Positions 12,792-23,483 of a stretch of DNA of 64,000 bases are shown in pieces; positions within the stretch are counted from its first letter, which is position 1, and every line of letters begins with the position of its first letter. Below the pieces are notes generated by a model that worked only from the letters and a program-made list of their open reading frames with translations, was not told the origin of the DNA and did not search any database. This DNA is from Paulownia fortunei. Taxonomy: Eukaryota > Streptophyta > Magnoliopsida > Lamiales > Paulowniaceae. The stretch spans positions 25,391,347 through 25,455,346 of the forward strand of contig CM033109.1 of NCBI GenBank assembly GCA_019321725.1. The letters run 5' to 3'. The position numbers and the translations under genes were made by a program.

Positions 12792-14402
12792 TGATAAGTG
12801 CATATTTTGACATATTTTTAGATCAAATCCTTTATACTTTTCTTGCTTTATTCTTGTTAATATTCTTGTTTTATTAATGTTTTGTGTTAGGGAATAAATG
12901 GAAGCATGTTTTCAGACTTGTGCAGTTTTTGTAATTTGAGCATAACTTCATGATCAAAAGCTCTATGGACCTGAAGCTTGTTTCATTTGAAAGCCAAGAG
13001 ATAGATGTACAACTTTTATGTTGGAGGCTCATCCCAATTCAGTCTTGATGATAGCAGAAAATTCATCCAAGTAATTACAAAATGGATCACCAAAATTCGG
13101 ATCAGAGTTCAGCCCAGTATTGACTTATTTTACCAATTCAGTTATATATCTTGAGCCCAAATTTATTTTGGTCTGAAATTCGGATATGTTATACCCAAGA
13201 GGTAAATAAACAAGTTTGATGAAGACAAGATGGTGTGAAAATGTGTCGAAATGGTAAAACCATAGGCTGCAAGTTGCTGCTGATGTTACAGGGCGGCTCT
13301 TGGACATGACTCAGTAATTTGACCATATCTCCTTCATCCGATCGCCAAATTTGACAAAAGATATATGAAAATATATCAGCGTTGAAATATATACAATTTT
13401 TGTTCTTCACGTATCTTCAAAATCTGGCTGTATCTGACCGAAAAATGTAATTCAATTCAGTGGATGAGAAATTTGTGTAACAACTTACCAACTCTTGGCA
13501 ACTAGCATACCACTTGATTAACCCCTCCATTATTTGTTTGGCCTCTAGCTTACTCCAAGTACTATAAATAGGCCATGTATTCAGCTTGTAAAGGAGGGGG
13601 GAAAAGGTTTCTTTAGGCTAAGTTATCTAGTTTGTATGTTTTCTAGTATTGTAAGTTTTCTAGTAGTAATAGAAATGCATTCTCTAGTTTCTCTTATATT
13701 TTTAGTCTTTGTTACTTTTATTATGTCTTTCTAAATTTTATTTTGCTGAGGAAAAAGGGTGAATCTCTTGATGGAGGAAGAGAAATGGTTATAAGGGTAG
13801 AAATTGTTTAAGTATGTTGTATTATTATTATTATTTTTGATCTAAACCCTACTTGTTTTTGTGGTGATTCTTGATTTATGTATCTCCAATGGCACAACAA
13901 ATACTTGGGTTCATTTAGCTTATTGTACGGTTTTACCCCACCGACTGCTAATGTGAAACCTTGATTTGTTGTTGATGAAGGAGTACATAAATGCTTGATC
14001 CCATAAATAAGTGTTGGCGTTAAGAGATAATTTGCAATAGTAAGACAATATCATGATTACCTTATTGCATGAGTTACTTGATAATATCTTCCCATTGGAA
14101 CCTTCATTATGTATGGATTCCAATTGTGGCAATTAATAGAGGTAAAAAGAATAAATAACCATTTCTCTATCCAAAACTCAAGAGTGGATCCCTAATCTTC
14201 AGTACTTTTATTACTTCGGTTTTTTCTTTAGTTACATCATACATTAATTGTTCATATATTTTTGATTCACATAAACTCCATCTTTTTATAAATATAAACT
14301 TGAATTCTTCAAACAACTTCCCTGTGGATCGACCTCGGACTCACGAGAAATTTATTACTTACTACAACCTGCACTTGGGTTTGCAACCTTAAAGTTGTAG
14401 CA
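12792..14402 (+). repeat. 5' LTR of the Athila-type element
   Basis: Begins TGATAAGTGCATATTTTGAC and ends AAAGTTGTAGCA. It is nearly identical to 21878-23483. A TATA box (CTATAAATAGGCC) at 13562-13574 predicts a transcript start near 13595, so U3 is about 800 bp. No ORF of note lies inside. Confidence 0.95.
13562..13574 (+). promoter_or_regulatory. TATA box of the 5' LTR promoter
   Basis: CTATAAATAGGCC, a textbook plant TATA element, lies mid-LTR, with an identical copy in the 3' LTR at about 22645-22657. It would drive the genomic RNA. Assignment is by motif and position only. Confidence 0.7.
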
Positions 14403-14408
14403 AGTTTT

Positions 14409-14426
14409 TGGCGCCGTTGCCGGGAA
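14409..14426 (+). other. Primer-binding site
   Basis: TGGCGCCGTTGCCGGGAA lies 6 bp downstream of the 5' LTR end. This is the characteristic Athila/Calypso-group PBS, usually described as complementary to the 3' end of tRNA-Asp. It marks the element as Athila-type independently of the protein sequences. Confidence 0.85.
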
Positions 14427-14600
14427 GGCAAGGTAAGTATTCAGGTTTGTTAATATTTTTCCTTTGTAAATATAGTTTGTTTATTTTCTTTATGGATATA
14501 TGGTTATATGGTATCGTAGTCATATTCTCGACGTTTAGTAAGAAATAATTCCGAAACTTTGTTTGGAAATTTGTTTGAATCATCTCCACACACTTCCACC

Positions 14601-15680
14601 ATGGCTGAAAATGAAAGTGTCCAGGATGAAAATGAGAATCAACAGGTGCGTACCATGCGTTATTACTTGCAACCTCCTCGAAATTCTTCTCCTTCTTGTT
14701 TCATTTTTCCTCTAAATGCAAATAATTTTCGATTCAAGTCAGGTATGATCCCTTTACTTCCTAATTTCCATGGTTAGACTCTGAAAGTCCTTACTTGCAT
14801 TTAAAAGAATTTGATGAAGTATGTGCCACTTTTGATGATCAAACTTGCACAAATGAGATTGTTAAGCTCAAATTATTTCCTTTCTCTTTAAAAGATAAAG
14901 CCAAAAATTGGCTTAATTCTTTAAAACCTAGGTTAATTGGTACTTGGCAAGAAATGCAAGCTGAATTCTTAAAAAAATTCTTTCCAACTCATAAAACTAA
15001 TGCTTTGAAAAGACAAATTCAAAATTTTTCTCAAAATTCGAATGAAGTTTTCTTTCAATGTTGGGAAAGATTTAAAGATTGTTGAATTCATGCCCACATC
15101 ATGGTTTTGAAAAATGGCGCTTAATTAGTTTCTTTTATGAAGGTTTAACTCCTGAAACAAAACAATTTGTTGAAACAATGTGTAATGGTGAGTTTCTTGA
15201 TAAGGAACCTGATGAAGCCCTAGAATACCTAGATCATTTGGCAGAAAACTCTCAATCATGGCATAGTGTTAATTCTTCCGAAGGTTCTATTAGATCTAAT
15301 CTTGCTAATAGTAATAAAGGAAAATATTACCTTAGCCAAGAAGATGATCTAAATGCTAGACTTGCTAGTTTAACAAGAAAAGTTGAAGCCATGGAACTTA
15401 AGAAAGTAAAGGAAATCAAATCTGTGCAAGAGGAAGAAGTTTGTGTAGCAATTGCGAACTTTTGGGGCACTCCACCAATGAATGTCCAAACCTTCCAGTA
15501 CAAGCAAATTTTATGAACACATTCAAAAAGCCTTTCCATTCTCCATATTCTGAAACTTACAATCCACAATGGAGAAATCATCCCAATTTCAGTTGGCGAG
15601 ATGATAACCGTGCCCAACCACCGCATTCACAAAAACCAAAACTTTCATTCTTATCCACCTCCACATACAAAATCCATTGA
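14601..15680 (+). pseudogene. Athila-type gag (frameshifted)
   Basis: ATG at 14601 (MAENESVQDENENQ). Conserved Athila gag blocks follow in three frames: LHLKEFDEVCATF near 14795, FPFSLKDKAKNWL, FFPTHKTNALKRQI, then FFYEGLTPETKQFVETM near 15130. A CCHC zinc knuckle CSNCELLGHSTNEC (C-x2-C-x4-H-x4-C) is encoded at 15444-15485. Breaks fall near 14775, 15080 and 15440; the first two look like single-T losses in short T runs. Gag forms the virus-like particle and binds RNA. The protein is not made as one chain in this copy as assembled. Confidence 0.85.
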
Positions 15681-16942
15681 GGAGACTTTGCAAGCATTTA
15701 TGCATGAACAAACAAACATCAATAATCAGACTTCACAAGCTATCAATGAGATCAGAAGCACACTTTCAACACTGACAACTTCTTTGCGTACTCATGAAAA
15801 AGGTAAATTTCCTGCTCAACCTCAACCTAATCCTTCTACTCAGTGTCATGTTTCTTCTTCAGGTGAAAATGCAGTCAAGGAGGCTAATTCAGTTACAACT
15901 CTTCGGAATGGAAAAGTTGTTGACAAGACTATTCATCCCAAGGAGAAAGTTTCTAATCCACCTCCAGAAATGAAAAATGGAAATAGTCTTGACGATGAAG
16001 GTAAGTTTGAAGAAGGTAAGCGTGAAAATGAAGAAAAAGAAAAATATACCTCCAGCACCCTTTCCTCAAAGATTGCAAGCAACTCAGAAATTGAACTCAA
16101 ATGCTGAAATTTTTGAAATTTTTAAACAAGTCAAGATTAATATTCCATTATTGGATGCAATCAAGCAAGTTCCACCTTATGCCAAATTTTTGAAAGATTT
16201 GTGTACAATCAAAAGAAAACATCATGTACAAAAGAAGGCATTTTTAACTGAAAGTGTTAGTTCAATCATTCAACAATTCACTCCACCCAAGTACAAAGAT
16301 CCAGGTTGTCCAACCATTTCATGTATCATAGGAAACACTAGAATAGAGCGTGCTTTGCTTGATCTTGGTGCTAGTGTAAATCTTCTACCTTTCTCAGTTT
16401 ATGAACAGCTAGGTTTGGAGAACTTAAAACAACTCTGTTGTACTCCAACTAGCTGACCGTTCGATTAAAGTTCCAAAGGAATAGTAGAAGATGTGTTGGT
16501 ACAAATTGATAAGTTTTACTTTCCAGTTGATTTCATTATTTTGGACACAGAGCCTGTTGCACAAACACATACACAAATTCCTATCATTTTGGGTCGTCCT
16601 TTTCTTGCAACTTCAAATGCGTTGATCAATTGTAGAAATGGTATTTTGAAGTTATCATTTGGAAATATGACTTTGGAACTAAATGTGTTTAATGTTTGTA
16701 TGCAACCTGCAGAAGATGTCGAAGTACATGAAGTGGATTCAATTGAGGAACTTGTTCATGAATACTTTACTACTACTAACTCTTCAGATTCTTGGAGACT
16801 TGTTTTGAAAGTGAAAGTATTTATAAAAAGGAACACACTAATACTATCTCTGAATTTTTGCAGGTACAAAAAAATATTTTTGGAAGCCAAGGTTCAAAGA
16901 ACTTTCATCATCAACAGTAAAATCTATTCCATCAAGTATTAA
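15681..16942 (+). pseudogene. Athila-type gag-pol linker and aspartic protease
   Basis: A low-complexity linker (Gln/Asn/Thr-rich, then Lys/Glu-rich) is followed by the conserved AIKQVPPYAKFLKDLCT block and the protease active site ALLDLGASVNLLP (the DLGAS at 16361-16375), as is usual for Athila elements. The frame breaks near 16440 (TGA at 16454). Downstream the strand-exchange region IPIILGRPFLATSNALI continues to about 16640, followed by a poorly conserved spacer. Confidence 0.85.
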
Positions 16943-16949
16943 AGCTCCC

Positions 16950-18480
16950 GTGGTTGAATTGAAACCTTTGCCAGTTAATTTGAAATACTCTTTCTTGGGT
17001 GAGAATGAAACTTTTCCAGTAATAATTTCTTCCAAACTCGATGCATATCAAGAAGGTAAGTTGATCGAAACTCTGAAAATGCATAAGAATGCTTTAGGAT
17101 GGACCATTGCTGATATTAAAGGTATTAATCCTTTCATTTGCACACATAACATCTATCTAGAGGAAAATGCTAAACCATCTAGAGAAATGCAACGAAGGTT
17201 AAATCCTAATATGAAAGAAGTAGTAAGAAATGAAGTCATTAAACTCTTAGATAATGGAATCATTTATTCTATTTCTGATAGCAAATGGGTAAGTCCTACT
17301 CAAGTTGTACCTAAGAAATCTGGAGTCACTGTAGTCAAGAATGAGAATGATGAATTAATTCCAACTAGGACTGTTACTGGTTGGCGAATGTGCATTGACT
17401 ATAGAAAACTCAACTCAGTCACTAGAAAAGATCATTTTCCATTACCTTTCATGGATCAAATTTTAGAAAGAGTTGCAGGACACAAATTTTATTGCTTTTT
17501 AGATGGATATTCTGGATATAATCAAATTGCAATTGCACTTGAAGATCAAGAGAAAACAACTTTTACATGTCCTTTTGGTACTTTTGCATATCGAATGATG
17601 CCTTTTGGATTATGTAATGCACCAGCTACATTCCAACGATGCATGCTTAGTATTTTTAGTGACATGATTGAATGTTTTCTTGAAGTCTTCATGGATGATT
17701 TTTCTGTTTTTGGTAATTCATTTGATGATTGCTTATCTAATTTAGAAAAGGTTTTGATCAGGTGTGAAGAAAAGAATCTTGTGCTCAATTGGGAGAAATG
17801 TCACTTCATGGTAACAACTGGTATTGTTCTTGGACACATTATTTCATCAGAAGGTATTGAGGTTGATAAATCTAAAATTGAGTTAATTGCCATTTGCCAA
17901 CACCAAAGACTGTGAAGGAGATTAGATCATTTTTTAGGACATGCTGGTTTTTATAGAAGATTTATCAAAGATTTTAGTATAATATCTAAATCTTTGTGTA
18001 ATCTTCTAACAAAAGACACTATTTTGAATGGACTGAAAACTGTGAAAATGCTTTGGTTAAGCTTAAAAGCATGCTTACGTCTGCTCCAATCATGCAGCCT
18101 CCAGATTGGACTTTACCTTTTGAAATAATGTGTGATGCTAGTGATTATGCTGTTGGAGCTGTCTTGGGACAAAGAAAAGATAAAAAACCATATGTTATTT
18201 ACTATGCAAGTAAAACTTTAAATGGTGCTTAATTGAATTATACAACAACTGAAAAAGAATTACTTGCTGTAGTTTTTGCATTGGATAAATTTCGATCTTA
18301 TCTTGTTGGCTCACCAATTGTTGTTTTCAGTGATCATGCAGCTTTGAAATATCTTTTGTCAAAAAAAGATGCTAAACCAAGACTGATTAGGTGGATTCTC
18401 TTACTCCAGGAATTTAATGTTACTATTCGAGATAAAAGGAGTAGAGAATGTAGTGGCTGATCATTTGTCGAGACTTGTTT
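16950..18480 (+). pseudogene. Athila-type pol: reverse transcriptase and RNase H
   Basis: Reverse transcriptase at 16950-17915: VSPTQVVPKKSGVT, GWRMCIDYRKLN, YSGYNQIAIA, TFTCPFGTFAYRMMPFGLCN and the catalytic FMDD at 17688-17699. A frameshift near 17890 follows. The connection region (GHAGFYRRFIKDF) and RNase H (MCDASDYAVGAVLGQR, YTTTEKELLAVVFAL, FSDHAALKYLLSKKDAKPRL, ADHLSRL) continue to about 18480. A nonsense codon TAA at 18230-18232 stands where the family has Gln; this is a base substitution rather than an indel, so it is unlikely to be a sequencing slip. Another frame break falls near 18440. Confidence 0.93.
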
Positions 18481-18735
18481 GTGATGACTCATTTCAAACC
18501 ACACCTATTAATGACACTTTCCCTGATGAACAATTATTTAACGTTTCTATTTTACCTTGGTTTGCTGACATTGTTAATTTTTCTTGTGTGACAGGAAAGA
18601 TGCCATCACATTGGAACTCTCAAGATAAAAAGAAATTTTTAACTGAGGTTAAAATTTTTTATTGGGATGATCCATACCTATTCAAATATTGTCCGGATCA
18701 AATCTTTCGAAGATGTGCGCCTGACAATGAGATAG
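18481..18735 (+). pseudogene. Integrase N-terminal remnant
   Basis: The post-RNase H region typical of Athila (LPWFADIVNF, SQDKKKFLTEVKIFYWDDPY, QIFRRCAPDNEI) is present, then homology stops at about 18735, just before the HHCC zinc-binding domain should begin. The DDE catalytic core and C-terminus of integrase are absent, so this copy cannot integrate without help. The stop in homology marks the left edge of the captured or replaced segment. Confidence 0.8.
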
Positions 18736-19447
18736 GATTGAAAGATTGAGGATGCTTATGCACAAGGGCATTCCGGAGGACATACGATGGATAATTGAAG
18801 CAAAGGTAAGGGCAGGTGAGTTTTCACATGAGTTTCCAGATTTGCTTACTAGATACATGTCTGGTTTTGGTAAAAGCACATTTTCAAAAAAACGAAGGGC
18901 GAAAAAAAATGAAAGTTTGTCATATTGTGCTAGATGGACTTGCAACACAAAGTGTCGTTCTTTAGGAATGGTCTCTAAAAATCGAGAAGATAAACTTAAA
19001 TTCATTATGGATGGACTGAGTAAGGAGTCTTTAGATCACATAATATTGACTCTTGAGACGCATTCATGTGGATTGGTTACAACGTGCAATTCTTGATTTA
19101 TGGATCGTTTTCGAAATGAATATGAGCTTTATAGTCTTGGGAATCTGACATTAAAAGACCCTGTTTGCCAGTTTATAAGAAAACTTGATGGAAAGCATAT
19201 CCTCGACCCAGAGGGCGTTTAAGCCGTTACTGGACGTAAAACCAGAGGAAGATGTGAGCCACAATCACAACTACATGTACATACACGTGGTAGTAGGTAA
19301 TTTTTAAATTTCGTATGTGTCCTTATTTTCAACCTTTGTGACAAAAGAAAAAGACATGCAATAAATGTATTCCCTGTTCACACCTCAATAAATATCACCG
19401 TACTCACTCTATTTTTGCACAACTTATTTTCAAAAAGAAAAAAAAAA
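18736..19447 (+). other. Unidentified segment between integrase remnant and LOG-like gene
   Basis: About 700 bp not recognisable as Athila. An open frame from about 18746 to 19096 encodes a basic polypeptide (e.g. FGKSTFSKKRRAKKNESLSY, NREDKLKFIMDGLSKES). A second stretch in another frame reads MDRFRNEYELYSLGNLTLKD then RKLDGKHILDPEGV near 19100-19220. I do not recognise the family. It could be a second captured host exon series or part of another transposon. The last ~100 bp, ending in an A-rich run at 19434-19448, may be the 5' UTR of the captured LOG-like mRNA. Confidence 0.5.
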
Positions 19448-20079
19448 ATGGAAGTTTCTTCAACTCGCAAATTTAATTCCATTTGTGTTTTTTGTGGATC
19501 CAATCTAGGAAAAAATGGTGAGTTTATAGGGGCAGCCAATAATCTTGGTAGAACTTTAGCAGAAAGAAAAATTCATTTAGTGTATGGGGGAGGCAGTTTG
19601 GGGTTAATGGGGAGTGTTGCTATTTCTGCTTATGTAGGAGGTGTCAAAGTTCTGGGAGTTATCCCAAAATGTTTAACAGTACAGAATATCACAGGTATGA
19701 CCATTGGAGATGAGCTGAAAGTGTCACACATTCAGGACAGAATGCCTAATATGTTAAACAATGCGGATGCATTCATCATTCTACCTGGCGGTTTTGGTAC
19801 ACTAGAGGAATTATTCCAAATTGTCTCTTGGGCACAACTCAACATTCACCAAAAACCTATAGGTATTCTTAATGTTAATGGTTTTTATGATGGTTGCTAT
19901 CTTTTGTAGATCATGCTGCAAAAAAAGGGTTTATTTCAACTTCTGCGAGAAGAATCATCATTTCTGCTCCAACACCTGACCAGCTGATTGATCAACTTCT
20001 AGCATATGTGCCAAACCTGATCCAGCCTTGGCCAATGTGGATTGGTCCAATAGGAACAATGGTCGAAAACGCAAATTGA
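19448..20079 (+). pseudogene. LOG-like cytokinin riboside 5'-monophosphate phosphoribohydrolase, captured, intronless
   Basis: Near-full-length LONELY GUY family protein (about 210 residues if the single break is ignored). LOG enzymes release free-base cytokinin from its nucleotide in the cytosol and nucleus. Visible landmarks: SICVFCGSNLG at residues 11-21, nucleotide-binding GGGSLGLMG at 47-55, an Arg at position 98 aligned with the conserved catalytic Arg, and PGGFGTLEE at 113-121 holding the catalytic Glu. The usual Arg-Lys pair is Arg-Met here, as I recall in an atypical plant LOG clade. One frame break near 19890 (a T apparently missing from a TT run) splits the frame into 19448-19909 and 19894-20079. 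Plant LOG genes have several introns; none is present, so the copy came from a spliced mRNA. It lies in sense orientation inside the Athila element. Confidence 0.88.
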
Positions 20080-21862
20080 AATTGACTCTCAGTCTGTGAT
20101 ACTTATTGTTAATGATTTTATCTAATAGTATGTGTGTTTTTTTTTTTGTTGTTGTTTCAGCTTTATTAGCCGCATTTCAGGTGATATCTTTCAAACTCTA
20201 CTTTCCTATCTATTTTTGACATTGGGGACAATGTCTCGATTAAGTTGGGGGGAGGGATAATTGATATCATGTCATGTATATTCAATGTGTTTTTTTTAGT
20301 ATTAAAAAATATAATAAAAAAAAAATAAAAAAAAATATATATATATATAAAAAAAATAAATAATCAAGCGTGTTTTTTTTATGGGTCCGTTGAAAGCATG
20401 AAAAAAAGGTGGCTGAGTAAAGGGTAATTGTAACACTCTTGAGACGCATCCCTATTTTTTGCATAATATGGCAGGTTTGTAAAGTTTTTAAACAAGTGTT
20501 TGTGAATTACCAATATATTTTTTTTGAGTCGTATAGGTTCTTCCAACTTCAATGATTAAAATTAAGCATGAATAATATGTTTTGATTGATGATGGGTGTT
20601 GTTTTGGACTTTGATGTTGTTATTTGGTTAATATATTTTTGCGATAATTATACTCAAATTTTATTTTGCACAAATAGTTATGTTATTTAGTGTGAAGACA
20701 ATCATGTCAAAATATATAGTTCTTATGCCCTTACTCTAATCATCACTTGAATCTTCAACATGTAGGGGTTGAGTATTAGAACTTTTACTTTTGGTCTGTC
20801 GAGGCGAACGATTGATAGTGCACCACTAGAAAAATGATTAAGGCATTAAGCTTTCTAGCACCATTGCCAAATCAGCTTGTTCCCTAATGATGTTTAAAGA
20901 AACATCCCCCTAGTAAACCACTTTGAGCCTTACAATAAATAAATATTTTTTTTGTAACCATATCTTTTTACCTAGCCTAAATACACTATTATCCAACCTT
21001 GTTCTAAAAATGATTGGAGTTTAAGAGACATTCAATTGAAAGCTTGGACTTACAAAAGAAATTCAGGTTGGATAGAAGATAAGTGTGGGGAGTTCTCTAT
21101 ATAAAAAAAAAAAAGAAAGAAAAAAAGAAAGAAAAAAAGAAAACAATATAAAAAAAAATTGCAAAGTGCTACAAGTTGCAACTAAAAATGAGATGTTGCA
21201 AGATGAATAAGAGGGTCCAATTCAATAACAATAGACTCCAGTGTGAAATTTGTGGAGTTGGAGAATTCTTCATCGATAAATTTTATGTCTCTGATTCCAT
21301 GAAGTTTTTAGAACCTTTGTTGCATCCTATCCTTTTATTTCTTAGCTACATCACCACCCTTTGGCCCCATTACAACTTTGTTAAAGACCTTTTGATTTCG
21401 TGTGGTGCCTTCAGTGTAGTGGAGATTTGCACCAAAGGAAGAGCCTATGATGTTTAACTTTTCTGTTAGAGATTGGGTGATGGTTTTGTAAGGTTTTATG
21501 AGAATTCACTTATTTGAAACATGCATAGTTTCATCACTATTGACATTAACTGTCCACACACACACTTGAGTATGATTATTGTGGAAATGTATTAATTTTT
21601 GAATGACTAAGAGTTAAACTCAACACTTGTTTGATTTTATTTCCATATTACTTTGTTGCTTCACGAGAATAAAAGTTGGAAGATAGTTATTATAGGTGTT
21701 TATAGGTATCACTGCTGGAAACCTTCACGAGACTATAACTCGTCCTCTATTGGCCACCTAGGGGTTTAAAGGCTTGTTGCATATGCTAAATGCAATCGTG
21801 ATTTCCTACGAAAGTGGATTAGTTTATATTTGTTTAAGCTTGCTCGAGGACAAGCAAGGGTT
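20080..21862 (+). other. Athila-type post-pol noncoding region
   Basis: The conserved Athila sequence ACATTGGGGACAATGTCTCG followed by an internal purine tract GTTGGGGGGAGGGATAA (near 20220-20260) shows that retroelement sequence resumes after the LOG-like gene. Low-complexity A/T (20284-20365) and A/G (21100-21150) runs follow. A 93-codon open frame at 21176-21457 has no recognisable domain and is probably fortuitous. No env-like ORF is seen. Confidence 0.65.
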
Positions 21863-21877
21863 AAGTGTGGGGGAATT
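21863..21877 (+). other. Polypurine tract
   Basis: AAGTGTGGGGGAATT lies immediately upstream of the 3' LTR, preceded by the conserved CTCGAGGACAAGCAAGGG found at this position in Athila-type elements. It is the predicted plus-strand primer. Confidence 0.8.
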
Positions 21878-23483
21878 TGATAAGTGCATATTTTGACATA
21901 TTTTATATCAAATCCTTTATACTTTTCTTGCTTTATTCTTGTTAATATTCTTGTTTTATTAATGTTTTGTGTTAGGGAATAAATGGAAGCATGTTTTCAG
22001 ACTTGTGCAGTTTTTGTAATTTGAGCATAACTTCATGATCAAAGCTCTATGGACCTGAAGCTTGTTTCATTTGAAAGCCAAGAGATAGATGTACAACTTT
22101 TATGTTGGAGGCTCAGCCCAATTCAGTCTTGATGATAGCAGAAAATTCATCCAAGTAATTCACAAAATGGATCACCAAAATTCGGATCAGAGTTCAGCCC
22201 AGTATTGACTTATTTTACCAATTCGGTTATATATCTTGAGCCCAAATTTATTTTGTCTGAAATTCGGATATGTTATACCCAAGAGGTAAATAAACAAGTT
22301 TGATGAAGACAAGATGGTGTGAAAATGTGTCGAAATGGTAAAACATAGGCTGCAAGTTGCTGCTGATGTTACAGGGCGGCTCTTGGACATGACTCAGTAA
22401 TTTGACCATATCTCCTTCATCCGATCGCCAAATTTGACAAAAGATATATGAAAATATATCAGCGTTGAAATATATACAATTTTTGTTCTTCACGTATCTT
22501 CAAAATCTGGCTGTATCTGACCGAAAAATGTAATTCAATTCAGTGGATGAGAAATTTGTGTAACAACTTACCAACTCTTGGCAACTAGCATACTACTTGA
22601 TTAACCCCTCCATTATTTGTTTGGCCTCTAGCTTACTCCAAGTACTATAAATAGGCCATGTATTCAGCTTGTAAAGGAGGGGGGAAAAGGGTTTCTTTAG
22701 GCTAAGTTATCTAGTTTGTATGTTTTCTAGTATTGTAAGTTTTCTAGTAGTAATAGAAATGCATTCTCTAGTTTCTCTTATATTTTTAGTCTTTGTTACT
22801 TTTATTATGTCTTTCTAAATTTTATTTTGCTGAGGAAAAAGGGTGAATCTCTTGATGGAGGAAGAGAAATGGTTATAAGGTAGAAATTGTTTAAGTATGT
22901 TGTATTATTATTATTATTTTTGATCTAAACCCTACTTGTTTTGTGGTGATTCTTGATTTATGTATCTCCAATGGCACAACAAATACTTGGGTTCATTTAG
23001 CTTATTGTACGGTTTTACCCCACCGACTGCTAATGTGAAACCTTGATTTGTTGTTGACGAAGGAGTACATAAATGCTTGATCCCATAAATAAGTGTTGGC
23101 GTTAAGAGATAATTTGCAATAGTAAGACAATATCATGATTACCTTATTGCATGAGTTACTTGATAATATCTTCCCATTGGAACCTTCATTATGTATGGAT
23201 TCCAATTGTGGCAATTAATAGAGGTAAAAAGAATAAATAACCATTTCTCTATCCAAAACTCAAGAGTGGATCCCTAATCTTCAGTACTTTTATTACTTCG
23301 GTTTTTTCTTTAGTTACATCATACATTAATTGTTCATATATTTTTGATTCACATAAACTCCATCTTTTTATAAATATAAACTTGAATTCTTCAAACAACT
23401 TCCCTGTGATCGACCTCGGACTCACGAGAAATTTATTACTCACTACAACCTGCACTTGGGTTTGCAACCTTAAAGTTGTAGCA
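21878..23483 (+). repeat. 3' LTR of the Athila-type element
   Basis: Matches 12792-14402 throughout. Differences seen by eye include about six substitutions (e.g. in GGCTCAGCC, CAATTCGG, GCATACTAC, GTTGACGAAGG, TTACTCACT) and about nine 1-bp indels. It ends GTTGTAGCA followed by the TSD CTCCC at 23484-23488. Confidence 0.95.

Larger units (their letters stand above)
12792..23483 (+). mobile_element. Athila-type Ty3/gypsy LTR retrotransposon carrying a LOG-like gene
   Basis: A 10.7-kb element nested in LINE-A with perfect TSD CTCCC (12787-12791 and 23484-23488), TG...CA LTRs of 1611 and 1606 bp, an Athila-type primer-binding site, gag with CCHC knuckle, protease (DLGAS), reverse transcriptase (FMDD), RNase H, and a polypurine tract GTGTGGGGGAA before the 3' LTR. 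Most of the integrase is missing. In its place lie ~0.6 kb of unidentified sequence and an intronless LOG-like gene in the same orientation. The two LTRs differ by roughly six substitutions and nine 1-bp indels by eye, so insertion was recent. Frameshifts and one nonsense codon make it non-autonomous. Confidence 0.93.

Noticed and set aside
20284..20365. Poly(A) remnant marking the end of a retroposed LOG mRNA
   Set aside because: The tract lies after conserved Athila sequence and is a mixed A/T low-complexity run, so it does not mark the LOG 3' end.
21176..21457. 93-codon frame with Cys residues in the Athila 3' region
   Set aside because: No domain, single isolated frame in noncoding post-pol sequence; likely chance.
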